Shown here: positions 53,586 through 62,101 of the stretch, piece by piece
Numbering within the stretch: position 1 is the stretch's first letter
How the letters are laid out: the number at the start of each line of letters is the position of its first letter
NCBI GenBank assembly: GCA_958428545.1
Contig: CAUAGM010000001.1
Span: 1 to 64,000 of the forward strand
Direction of reading: 5' to 3'
Source: an uncultured Arcanobacterium sp.
Lineage (GTDB): Bacteria; Actinomycetota; Actinomycetes; Actinomycetales; Actinomycetaceae
Length of the DNA stretch: 64,000 bases
Position numbers and translations under genes: made by a program
The notes under the pieces: model-generated
The model's input: the letters and a program-made list of their open reading frames with translations, nothing else
Databases searched by the model: none
What the model was told of the DNA's origin: nothing

Positions 53586-54238
53586 GCGCTGATCTTACTC
53601 ATAATCAACCTAGTGTTGAAGCTCCGCCCTCTGGTGGAGCTTCGCATTTTGGTGAGCCAGCATGGGCTAAGTTGTGCAGTTTTGCCACCATGTTGGAAAA
53701 TGAGGGGGATATGCGTGGTTTGCTTGGACCTCGAGAATTAGAGCGTTTATGGAGTCGGCATCTCCTTAATTCATTAGCAATTGAACCTGATATCTCAGCG
53801 TCTGCATCAGTTGCCGATATTGGCTCTGGTGCTGGTTTTCCAGGTATTGTTCTCGCAATTGTACGCCCTGATCTTTCTATCTCTCTTATTGAAACAATGG
53901 ATCGGCGTGTGCAATGGCTCGAAGAAGTGGTGAAAAAACTAGATCTTCCCCATGTTCAGGTGTTTAATATGCGTGCAGAGGAGTTGGCAGGGCAAGCGCA
54001 TTTCGACGTGGTGACTGCGAGAGCTGTCGCCCCACTTAAAAAGCTTATTCCTTGGGCATTTCCTTTACTTAAACCTACTGGTGCTTTAGTTGCGCTTAAA
54101 GGTGCACGTGCAGAAATTGAGATAGATGAAGCCCGTAAGATGATACGCAAATTTTCGATCAATTCGGTGAAGATTCACGAACGCAGCGTGTGGGGAACGG
54201 ACGAAGCGACGCGAGTCGTAAAGGCATACGCAATATAA
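53582..54238 (+). CDS. rsmG: 16S rRNA m7G527 methyltransferase RsmG
   Basis: A 218-residue Rossmann methyltransferase. The conserved GDMRGLLGPRELERLWSRHLLNS block precedes the SAM-binding motif ADIGSGAGFPGIVLAI and VTARAVAPLKKL. It modifies G527 of 16S rRNA; loss in other bacteria gives low-level streptomycin resistance. It overlaps jag by 4 bp and precedes parA by 56 bp. Confidence 0.94.
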   Translation: MSADLTHNQPSVEAPPSGGASHFGEPAWAKLCSFATMLENEGDMRGLLGPRELERLWSRHLLNSLAIEPDISASASVADIGSGAGFPGIVLAIVRPDLSISLIETMDRRVQWLEEVVKKLDLPHVQVFNMRAEELAGQAHFDVVTARAVAPLKKLIPWAFPLLKPTGALVALKGARAEIEIDEARKMIRKFSINSVKIHERSVWGTDEATRVVKAYAI

Positions 54239-54294
54239 GAGCGTGTAATCACTATGAAATCTGCATAGAATAAAAAGCGATATGAGGAGGTAGC

Positions 54295-55257
54295 GTGAGT
54301 AAGCTTGAAGATCGTTTTGAAGCGGAATTTGGTGCAGCGAAAACATCGCCGCCTATCTCTGAGAACTCATCCTCTTCTGATTATGACGATAGCTCGTTGA
54401 TGTTTGACGAAATGATGAAGGCTCGAGCAACTGTTCGTGCTTTTATGGAAGAGAAATTACCTAAGCCTGCCCACACTCGTATTTTTTCTGTATCTAATCA
54501 AAAAGGTGGAGTTGGAAAAACTACCACAACGGTCAATATAGCTGCAGCTTTAGCTAAAGGCGGGTTAAACGTTTTAGTGATTGACGCCGATCCTCAAGGT
54601 AATGCATCCACAGCTCTCGGAGTTCGTCCGAGTAGCGGTTCTCCTTCTGTCTACCACGCATTAAAAGCTAAAATGCCACTCACTAAGCTCATTTACCCTG
54701 TGCCAGAAATAGAAAATTTGTGGATTGTGCCGGCTACTATCGATTTAGCTCTGGCCGAAGTAGAGCTCGTGATGAGTGAACGTAGGGAATATCGCCTACG
54801 AGAAGCAATTAAAGATTTTTTCAAGGATCCAGCGTTTGCTGAATTTGATATTGATTACGTCTTTATTGATTCTCCTCCTTCGCTTGGAATGCTAACGTTA
54901 AATGCTTTAGTGGCAGCAAATGAAGTGATGATTCCGATTCAGGCTGAGTATTACGCCCTTGAAGGTCTTACTCAGCTTATGAAGACGATTACTTCTGTGC
55001 AGCAAGTATTTAACCCAGATCTTCGTATTTCAACGATTCTATTGACGATGTTTGATAAACGCACAAACTTAGCAAATGACGTTGCTGCAGATGTTGAACA
55101 GTATTTTCCCACCGAATTACTGGAAGCAAGGATCCCTCGAAATGTTCGTATTTCAGAGGCGCCAAGTTTTGGACAAACTGTGATCCAGTATGACCCAAAG
55201 TCTTCTGGCTCTGCGGCTTATATGAGCGCCGCCAAAGAGATAGCGTTAAAAATTTAA
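54295..55257 (+). CDS. parA: Chromosome partitioning ATPase ParA
   Basis: A 320-residue ParA/Soj. The deviant Walker A is SNQKGGVGKTTTTVN at ~63-77; VIDADPQGNAS and VFIDSPPSLGMLTLNAL follow. The ~60-residue N-terminal extension is Ser/Glu-rich. The GTG start has GGAGG upstream. It drives segregation of ParB-parS complexes. It is separated from parB by 506 bp holding three parS sites, where most genomes have the genes adjacent. Confidence 0.94.
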   Translation: MSKLEDRFEAEFGAAKTSPPISENSSSSDYDDSSLMFDEMMKARATVRAFMEEKLPKPAHTRIFSVSNQKGGVGKTTTTVNIAAALAKGGLNVLVIDADPQGNASTALGVRPSSGSPSVYHALKAKMPLTKLIYPVPEIENLWIVPATIDLALAEVELVMSERREYRLREAIKDFFKDPAFAEFDIDYVFIDSPPSLGMLTLNALVAANEVMIPIQAEYYALEGLTQLMKTITSVQQVFNPDLRISTILLTMFDKRTNLANDVAADVEQYFPTELLEARIPRNVRISEAPSFGQTVIQYDPKSSGSAAYMSAAKEIALKI

Positions 55258-55265
55258 TGCCATAA

Positions 55266-55281
55266 TGTTTCACGTGAAACA
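55266..55281. promoter_or_regulatory. parS site 1
   Basis: The perfect palindrome TGTTTCACGTGAAACA matches the bacterial parS consensus. It lies 9 bp after the parA stop. Confidence 0.95.
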
Positions 55282-55517
55282 ATCCTGAGCGATGAATCTC
55301 ATGTGTGCGGCTATTTTTGCGAATCACCATTGAATCAATCGAAATTTTCGCAGAATCCTACATCCTGTGAATTTTCTCTGCGTACGATGGTAAAAATATG
55401 GGTTTTCCGCCTACCTCAAACAGAGTTTCGGCAGAGGAGGAAATGTGTACAGAAGAAACACGCGGAAGAAACATATATAAAAAGGGGCACTACTAGCTAT
55501 ATACCTACATACCTATA

Positions 55518-55533
55518 TGTTTCACGTGAAACA
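55518..55533. promoter_or_regulatory. parS site 2
   Basis: Perfect TGTTTCACGTGAAACA, 252 bp from site 1. It falls inside a weak open frame, which speaks against that frame being a gene. Confidence 0.95.
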
Positions 55534-55654
55534 ATAAGGGTCGATGAGATAAAGAAATAAAAACGCCTATATACGTACACACAAACCAACTTTTAGATAT
55601 TTCTCTAAAAATTCTCCAAAAGAAAGATGATATTTATTCACAGGATTAGTCCGA

Positions 55655-55670
55655 TGTTTCACGTGAAACA
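55655..55670. promoter_or_regulatory. parS site 3
   Basis: Perfect TGTTTCACGTGAAACA, 137 bp from site 2 and about 94 bp before the parB start. Confidence 0.95.
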
Positions 55671-55763
55671 TCGACCCAGATAAAACAATCCATAGAACAT
55701 TGGCATGCAGAAGGTGAACTTGTTAGATTATTATTCAGAATATACAGAGAGGCGGAGCATGCG

Positions 55764-56948
55764 ATGGCTGAAAAAAGGCGTGGTTTAGGGCGTGGGATTG
55801 GAGCTCTTATTCCAGAGAGTCAAGAAGAAAAACAACATAGACCAATTGATGTTTTCTTTTCATCGTCGAGCGCTGATAGTCTCGCAAAAAACTCTCTTTA
55901 TGTAAAAGAAGAACAGGAAAGTAAACCACACGCAGGATCCACAAAAACCAGCACAAACACCAACACTCCCTCCAGCAGCACTGTCTTTACAGAATCGGAG
56001 AAAACATCTGCTACTTCTCAACAAGGGAAAGGAACATCGGCACGTAAAGTTTCAGCAAGAAACACAGCCAACGAAATCCGCCAAGATAGCGATACGGAGC
56101 TTGTGCCAGTACCTGGAGCAACATTTGGAGAGCTGAGCGTATCGGCAATTATTCCAAATACGAAGCAGCCGCGCCAAGTATTTGATGAAGATGATTTGCA
56201 GGAACTTGCCGATTCCATTGCGGAAGTCGGGGTGTTGCAGCCAATCGTTGTGCGCCCTCTTCGGACGCCGATTCCCGATCATCCTGATGCTCGATATGAA
56301 TTGATTATGGGGGAGCGCAGGTGGCGAGCAACTCAGCGAGCTGGTTTGTCTACAATTCCAGCAGTTGTGAGGCACACAGAAGATACTGATCTTTTGCGTG
56401 ATGCTTTGTTGGAAAACCTGCATCGCGCACAGCTTAATCCACTCGAAGAAGCAGCAGCATATCAGCAGCTCCTCGATGATTTTAAGATTACTCATGAAGA
56501 GTTATCTAAAAAGATTGCGCGTTCTCGTCCCCAAATTACCAATACTCTTCGCTTACTAAAACTTCCACCTCTTGTGCAAAGGCGAGTAGCGGCTGGAGTT
56601 ATTTCAGCAGGGCACGCTCGAGCACTTCTGAGTTTGGCAGACCCAGTGGCAATGGAACAGTTAGCTCAGCGTATTGTCGCTGAAGGTCTTTCCGTACGAG
56701 CTATCGAAGAAATCGTGGCTGTTGGAGGAAAGTCTGTTGAGCCAAAATCAAGGGCTTCACGCACCCAGCGCTATGTTGCCGAGCTTAACGAGTTAGCTGT
56801 TCGCCTAGGGGATCGTTTCGATACGCGCGTGAAAGTGCAGATGGGTACTCATAAAGGAAGAATCACAATCGAATTTGCAGAAATTGACGATCTGAATCGT
56901 ATTCTTGCAGAAATGGGGGATACTGGAGTAGCCGTAAATCAGCAGTAA
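55764..56948 (+). CDS. parB: Chromosome partitioning protein ParB (CTPase)
   Basis: A 394-residue ParB/Spo0J. After a disordered Ser/Thr/Lys-rich segment (~25-115) come the CTP-binding motifs ([44 protein letters not shown]), then the helix-turn-helix ([18 protein letters not shown]) and the C-terminal dimer domain. It binds the three parS sites just upstream. The basic start [16 protein letters not shown] is the conserved ParA-stimulating tail. Confidence 0.94.
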   Translation: MAEKRRGLGRGIGALIPESQEEKQHRPIDVFFSSSSADSLAKNSLYVKEEQESKPHAGSTKTSTNTNTPSSSTVFTESEKTSATSQQGKGTSARKVSARNTANEIRQDSDTELVPVPGATFGELSVSAIIPNTKQPRQVFDEDDLQELADSIAEVGVLQPIVVRPLRTPIPDHPDARYELIMGERRWRATQRAGLSTIPAVVRHTEDTDLLRDALLENLHRAQLNPLEEAAAYQQLLDDFKITHEELSKKIARSRPQITNTLRLLKLPPLVQRRVAAGVISAGHARALLSLADPVAMEQLAQRIVAEGLSVRAIEEIVAVGGKSVEPKSRASRTQRYVAELNELAVRLGDRFDTRVKVQMGTHKGRITIEFAEIDDLNRILAEMGDTGVAVNQQ

Positions 56949-57039
56949 TCCGGCAGTAGTGGCAAAGTATCTCAGAAGTATTGGGTAGTATCGTTTCTCT
57001 TTGAATGAGAGTTGTGTGTGATCTTCACTATGCGCACTA

Positions 57040-57999
57040 TTAGCGTTTTTTAAGAGCGGCGTGAAGAATTTTCACATAAAACTCTTCAACCGAGATTCCT
57101 TGATCTTTTGCAGCCGCAGCAGCTGCCTGCGGAAAAATTGATGTTTCTGCCATGCCTGGAGTGGTATTAACGTCAATAAACCAAGGCACGCCCTGCTCGT
57201 CAAGAATAATATCTGTGCGCGAATAGTGCCGAAGCCCCAGCTCCTTATGTACAGCAAGAGCTAAATCGGTGATCGCGGCAAGCTCCGCGGCGTTCGTATG
57301 TGCAGGCACAAAATACTCAACGCGTCCAGGGTTATATCGAGCATCATAGTCATATGGACCGTTGACGGTCACTTCTACTGGAGGAATGGCAATAGCCTCA
57401 TCTGCAAAATCAACGACGCCTACACCAAATTCACGTCCAGAAATAAACTCTTGAATAAGTGCGACGTCATCATAAGCAAAACAATCTACCATGGCACTGG
57501 GGAGTTCTGCGCGCGAATGGACAATCGTCAAGCCCAGAGAAGAACCTCCACGTGCAGGTTTGACCACGAGAGGGAAACTATAACGTTGCTCGATTAAATC
57601 CAAAATTGGCTGCACGCCAACTTCGCGGAAAAGAGGCTGAGGAAGTGCCATTGATGATGGAACTTTTAATCCGCTGCGGAGCAACACGCTTGCGCACACT
57701 GATTTATCGGAAGCTAAACGGCACGCCTGCGCCTGTGATCCCACGTAAGCATAGCCAGCCAAATCGAGTAAATCTTGCAAAGAACCATCTTCTCCAGTTG
57801 ATCCATGCACAAGAGGCCAGACAATATCAGGCTCAAGAGCCGATAAACGTTGCAACATCTGGGCATCGACGTCAAGAACTTTCACTTGGATCGCACAATC
57901 GCGTAATGCACCTGCAAGGCGGCTTCCAGAACGCAGTGAAACTTCGCGCTCATGGGTGAGACCACCAGCGAGAATAGCAACAGTAAGTGGGCGATTCAT
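57040..57999 (-). CDS. ddl: D-alanine--D-alanine ligase
   Basis: A 319-residue ATP-grasp ligase that makes D-Ala-D-Ala for the peptidoglycan stem. GGLTHEREVSLRSG at the start, HGSTGEDGSLQDLL, VVKPARGGSSLGLT, VEYFVPAH and FIDVNTTPGM (metal ligands) are present. The residue pattern is of the ligase for D-Ala rather than D-Lac, though the specificity loop was not modelled. GAAGGA stands before the ATG. It points toward the origin and follows the aminotransferase gene by 36 bp. Confidence 0.93.
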   Translation of the reverse strand: MNRPLTVAILAGGLTHEREVSLRSGSRLAGALRDCAIQVKVLDVDAQMLQRLSALEPDIVWPLVHGSTGEDGSLQDLLDLAGYAYVGSQAQACRLASDKSVCASVLLRSGLKVPSSMALPQPLFREVGVQPILDLIEQRYSFPLVVKPARGGSSLGLTIVHSRAELPSAMVDCFAYDDVALIQEFISGREFGVGVVDFADEAIAIPPVEVTVNGPYDYDARYNPGRVEYFVPAHTNAAELAAITDLALAVHKELGLRHYSRTDIILDEQGVPWFIDVNTTPGMAETSIFPQAAAAAAKDQGISVEEFYVKILHAALKKR

Positions 58000-58035
58000 T
58001 GTGATTCCTTCGTTAGATGGAGATTTATGAGGTGT

Positions 58036-59349
58036 TTAGAGCTGGTCGGTGATCGGATTTTCGATGCCGTTTCCATGATGACGAGATGTCACGCCAAACA
58101 TATTCACAAGTTCAACTTCTTGTTCAATTACTCCAGCAAGGCGGCGGACACCTTCACGAATATTTTCAGGAGTGGGATAGCAAAAGCTCAAACGCATATG
58201 GTCTGCGCCCTCATCATTGGCATAAAACGCTGTGCCGCTGACGTATGCCACGAGATGTTTTGTGGCGCGCGGAAGCATTGCTTTAGCGTCAAGACCTTCG
58301 GGAAGCTGTACCCACGTGTAAAAACCACCAGCTGGTACATTCCATGAGCATTGAGGAAGATGAGTGCTGAGGGCATCGAGCATAGCATCTCGGCGTTCGC
58401 GATACATTGCGCGGTACTCTTTGATCTGCTTCATCCAATCGTAAGTTCGCAGATATTCAGCGATAGATATTTGACCAACTTTTGTGGGTGAGAGCACCGC
58501 ATTTTCGTTGGCAAGAGTGAGACGTTGAGTGACGGCGTGCGGGGCAAGTGCCCAACCTACGCGATAGCCAGGGGCAAACGTCTTAGAGAAAGATCCAAGA
58601 TAGACGACGCCATCGGGGTTGTAGGTCTGCAATGCTGGCATTGTTTGATCTTCAAAACCAAGCATTCCGTACGGGTTATCTTCAAGAATGAGCACGTGAT
58701 GCTTGTCACATATTTCAACAATGCGCGGGCGGCGCTCCAGGCTCATGCACACCCCTGCAGGATTGTGAAAATTTGGCACGGTGTAAAGGAATTTTACTGG
58801 TTTTCCTTCGCTTTCCAGCTTGGTGAGCGTTGCTTCGAGTGCTTCTGGAATTAAGCCATCTTCGTCGAGCGGCACATGAACGACATTTGCTTGGTATGCC
58901 CGAAAGACGCCAAGAGCACCTACGTAAGATGGAGCTTCAGCCACAATTACGTCACCAGGATTGATAAAGACTTGAGTCATTACGTCGAGAGCTGCTTGGG
59001 AGCCAGTCGTCACAGTGATATCGTCTGGGTGTGCTTTGATTCCCTCAGCATGCATCACCTCAACGATCATTTCACGCAGTTCTTCTTCACCTTGCCCGCC
59101 TCCATACTGCAGCACGTATGCTCCACGTTCACGCAGAAGTTTTGCGCTCATCTCCGCTAAGAAATCGAGAGGTAAGCCTTGAATAAACGGCATTCCACCT
59201 GCCAGAGAGACGACTTCTGGGCGGTTTGCCACAGCAAAAAGCGAGCGCGTTTCAGATTGCCGCATTCCCAGTGCTCGATCTGCATAGTGGTCAAACCACG
59301 GATCAAGGCGAGTGCCATCACTGGATGAACGTAGATACTGGCTTGGCAT
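58036..59349 (-). CDS. PLP-dependent aminotransferase, LysN/2-aminoadipate type
   Basis: A 437-residue fold-I aminotransferase. The PLP lysine is K256 in LGSFSKTFAPGYRVGW; NFHNPAGV and ILEDNPYGML are class I motifs. The SLAGGMPF start and QYGGGQGEEELREMI motif place it with LysN-like or MocR-derived enzymes acting on aminoadipate, branched-chain or aromatic amino acids; it has no DNA-binding domain. AAAGGAG stands before the ATG. It lies between ddl and trxB, as in several actinobacterial ParAB clusters. Confidence 0.88.
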   Translation of the reverse strand: MPSQYLRSSSDGTRLDPWFDHYADRALGMRQSETRSLFAVANRPEVVSLAGGMPFIQGLPLDFLAEMSAKLLRERGAYVLQYGGGQGEEELREMIVEVMHAEGIKAHPDDITVTTGSQAALDVMTQVFINPGDVIVAEAPSYVGALGVFRAYQANVVHVPLDEDGLIPEALEATLTKLESEGKPVKFLYTVPNFHNPAGVCMSLERRPRIVEICDKHHVLILEDNPYGMLGFEDQTMPALQTYNPDGVVYLGSFSKTFAPGYRVGWALAPHAVTQRLTLANENAVLSPTKVGQISIAEYLRTYDWMKQIKEYRAMYRERRDAMLDALSTHLPQCSWNVPAGGFYTWVQLPEGLDAKAMLPRATKHLVAYVSGTAFYANDEGADHMRLSFCYPTPENIREGVRRLAGVIEQEVELVNMFGVTSRHHGNGIENPITDQL

Positions 59350-59463
59350 AGCGCTCCTTTCGGAAACTGGTAGTGGTGACGATAAGAGCGGTAAACGAGC
59401 AACGCAGTGTGCCTCGTCTCACTACCATACTCCTACCGCACCACATTCAGCATCTGACAAAAA

Positions 59464-60393
59464 TCACATTTGTGCAAGGTAATCTTGCGCATCGATCGCT
59501 GCGGCACATCCAGAGCCAGCGGCAGTGATTGCTTGACGATAATGATGATCGACCACGTCACCACAAGCAAAAACGCCTGGAAGATTGGTGAGGGTTGAAG
59601 GAGACGCCACTTTCACGTAACCTCCATCGTCAAGAGCAACCTGCCCATTTAATACCTCAGTGCGAGGTTTATGCCCGATAGCCACAAACATACCTTGTAC
59701 AGGCAATTCACTGAGTTCTCCGGTGAGCGTATCGCGCAAAGTGAGAGATTCGAGTGTATCAGTACCATTAACTGAATCAACTGCGCAGTTCCAGTGGACG
59801 CGAATTTTTGGCTCTGCCTCAACGCGATCAGCCATCACCTTTGATGCCCGCAACTCATCGCGGCGATGAATCAGATGCACTGTGCTGGCAAAACGAGCAA
59901 GGAAGAGGGCTTCAGTGACGGCGCTGTCTCCGCCTCCAACAACAGCGATTTCACGATCTTTGAAGAAGAAACCATCGCAAGTAGCGCAATAGCTCACGCC
60001 TTTGCCAGCTAAAAGAATCTCCCCATCAAGCCCAAGTTTCTTGTATGCTGAACCGAGAGCTAAAATCACAGCTTTTGCTTCATACGTTTCGCCCTCATCA
60101 GTCGTCACTGTTTTTATATCACCTGTGAGAGAAAGTTCCGTTGCATCGCAGTATTCGACCTCAGCACCAAACTTTTCTGCTTGTTCTTGCATTTTAGCCA
60201 TGAGATCTGGCCCCATAATTCCTTCAGGCCAGCCAGGGAAGTTTTCTACTTCCGTGGTCGTCATTAAAGCGCCTCCAGCCTCAAGAGCGCCAGCAATCAC
60301 TAGAGGTTTAAGACCAGCACGAGCCGTATAAATTGCTGCAGTCCAGCCTGCAGGGCCAGAGCCGACGATAATGACGTTGCGAACATTTCCCAT
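59464..60393 (-). CDS. trxB: Thioredoxin reductase
   Basis: A 309-residue low-molecular-weight thioredoxin reductase. FAD site GSGPAGWTAAIYTARAG, redox pair C136-A-T-C139, NADPH motif VGGGDSAVTEALFLA, and GVFACGDVVDHHYRQAITAAGSG at the end are all complete. The ATG at 60393 has GGAGG 5 nt upstream; an in-frame TTG four codons earlier overlaps that ribosome site and is rejected. trxA, normally next to it in relatives, is not here. Confidence 0.95.
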   Translation of the reverse strand: MGNVRNVIIVGSGPAGWTAAIYTARAGLKPLVIAGALEAGGALMTTTEVENFPGWPEGIMGPDLMAKMQEQAEKFGAEVEYCDATELSLTGDIKTVTTDEGETYEAKAVILALGSAYKKLGLDGEILLAGKGVSYCATCDGFFFKDREIAVVGGGDSAVTEALFLARFASTVHLIHRRDELRASKVMADRVEAEPKIRVHWNCAVDSVNGTDTLESLTLRDTLTGELSELPVQGMFVAIGHKPRTEVLNGQVALDDGGYVKVASPSTLTNLPGVFACGDVVDHHYRQAITAAGSGCAAAIDAQDYLAQM

Positions 60394-60449
60394 ATTTTCC
60401 TCCAATATTTTTCTTACAAAAGTTCAACGCGCAGAAGCTTGAGCATATT

Positions 60450-62012
60450 TCACAATATGTGTGCGGTGGGTGTGAGTACTTGTGTACTCCACGAATAATA
60501 GGCGGCTGCTTCATCGTATGGTCTGAGCTGCACAGGATCAAGAGGCTCGAAAAGCTTTGCAATCCCAGCAATAAGGGCTATGAGGACGATGAGAGCAAAA
60601 AGAATCAGTACCACATTTGCAACAGGGAAAGATTTTCCTCCAAGATTCACAAGAGTTTCTGAAGTAAACTCCAGCGGATCGTCGTCTTTCTCGTTTTCTT
60701 TATGTTTTCCTTTAGATTCTTTAGCGGCATCAGAAGATTTGATAGATGAAGAATCCGTGATGCCTTGTGAACTCACAGCAGTATTGCCGTGATCGATGGC
60801 ACTGTGCTCACCCTGCTCCTTTTCATCTTCATCCATATCTTCGGGTGAAAGAGAGCTGGATTCAGAAGCTGGATCTAAATCAGAATCAGAATTGTCGTTT
60901 TCTTCATCAGGAAGAAGGGCATAGGGTGCAGGAGCATCGTTGTGAAAATAGCCAAACGACGTAAACACTTCATCTGTGCCAACTGTTTCAAAAACTGACG
61001 GCCATGAGGGAGAAAGAGCAGGAGCAGGAGCGTCACGCATATCAACGTCATCAGCACTGCCGAGTTCGTCTAAGCTGCCGCAATCGTCAGTGCTGGCAAT
61101 ACTGTGAGTATCTTGCGTATCTTGCGTATCGCATATACTGCTCGTATCGTGTGCGTTGTGCGTGAGATTGTTTTCGCAGGTCTTTCGGGTGTCAAAAAAA
61201 CCAGGAATGCTGTGAGGATCAACCGATCCCCACGGCACAAGCATTCGCAAAAGGTCAGCAGGAGATTGGGCACCATAGCCATCGCGCTCTTGCTGAAACA
61301 CATCTCGCACTCGCTGAGAAAGATCAGGAAGATCACATGCCCTGCGAACGTAATCATCGTGAGTAGAAGGATCAGCAGGGAAATCCTCTCCATGAAGTAG
61401 AGCAGCAAAAAAGACGATAAGTCCGCGAGCCTCGTCGCGATCAAGATCAGAACTGAGCTTATCGGTATTCACGCCGGCAAGCGCGTTCAGCGTTGCAATG
61501 CCATCAAGCGTCACCTCTCCTGAATCAGAAATATAAATATGCCGAGCTGCCAGCTGTAGATGGCGTAAACCTCGATTTCGTGCATGATTGATCGCTGAGG
61601 TTGTCTGCCCAAAAATTGCTGTAAGAATCGATTCTGGGAGCGGTTTGCCCTTGCTATTGCCTTTACTATTGCCCTCACTATCGCCTTCACTATCGGTCTT
61701 AATAAAAGATGCAAGGCTCGTGCCGAGAGGAAATTCAGTCAAAACAACGGAAATTTCTCTCTCGTCTTCAACGAAAAGAATTCGCGTCGCCCCAGCATCT
61801 TCAAAAAGACCTGCGCGGCGTGCAGCGTCGAGAGCTGCAGTGCGATACGGATGATCGTGTGGGATGACGATTGCGCGAAGTTCACGGGCAAGTACAGTAT
61901 CGATAGCTCGCCATGTTTTCACACCATACTGATCCCACGAGTCGGCATAGCGCACCGTTAGATCAAATCGATCAGCTATGCGCTGGCTGAAGGTTGGCGA
62001 CTCTGCTTCCAC
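60450..62012 (-). CDS. Membrane-anchored pseudokinase of the MurJ/FhaA system
   Basis: A 520-residue protein. Residues ~1-265 have a protein-kinase fold (RFDLTVRYADSWDQYGVKTWRA start) but lack the key residues: the VAIK Lys is missing (RAIVIP), HRD is replaced by LRHLQLAARHIYI, and DFG by LDGIA. A long acidic, disordered part (~280-465) follows, then one membrane helix (VANVVLILFALIVLIALIAGI) and a ~30-residue outside tail. In mycobacteria the equivalent domain is fused to MurJ and, when phosphorylated by PknB, binds FhaA. Here it is a separate protein and murJ is not next to it. GTG start with AAAGGTG. Confidence 0.82.
   Translation of the reverse strand: MEAESPTFSQRIADRFDLTVRYADSWDQYGVKTWRAIDTVLARELRAIVIPHDHPYRTAALDAARRAGLFEDAGATRILFVEDEREISVVLTEFPLGTSLASFIKTDSEGDSEGNSKGNSKGKPLPESILTAIFGQTTSAINHARNRGLRHLQLAARHIYISDSGEVTLDGIATLNALAGVNTDKLSSDLDRDEARGLIVFFAALLHGEDFPADPSTHDDYVRRACDLPDLSQRVRDVFQQERDGYGAQSPADLLRMLVPWGSVDPHSIPGFFDTRKTCENNLTHNAHDTSSICDTQDTQDTHSIASTDDCGSLDELGSADDVDMRDAPAPALSPSWPSVFETVGTDEVFTSFGYFHNDAPAPYALLPDEENDNSDSDLDPASESSSLSPEDMDEDEKEQGEHSAIDHGNTAVSSQGITDSSSIKSSDAAKESKGKHKENEKDDDPLEFTSETLVNLGGKSFPVANVVLILFALIVLIALIAGIAKLFEPLDPVQLRPYDEAAAYYSWSTQVLTPTAHIL
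61645..61692 (-). repeat. 12-bp tandem repeat inside the pseudokinase gene
   Basis: Four copies of a ~12-bp unit ([CT]TGCC-TT-CTA type on the plus strand) encode the repeated tetrapeptide [DN]-S-[EK]-G (S-E-G-D-S-E-G-N-S-K-G-N-S-K-G-K). The copies differ by a few bases. It interrupts a loop in the N-terminal kinase-like lobe. Confidence 0.8.
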
Positions 62013-62101
62013 AGCACACCTTTCGTTTGCGTGATTACTTCTTTAAGTGTATCTGCCTTATCAAGACTCTAGGAAACCTTAAAACCTTCTTTATAGAGCT
62101 G

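Noticed and set aside
55303..55560. 85-residue open frame between parA and parB
   Set aside because: It runs through a perfect parS site, has no ribosome binding site and has no protein-like composition; the spacer is better read as a centromere.
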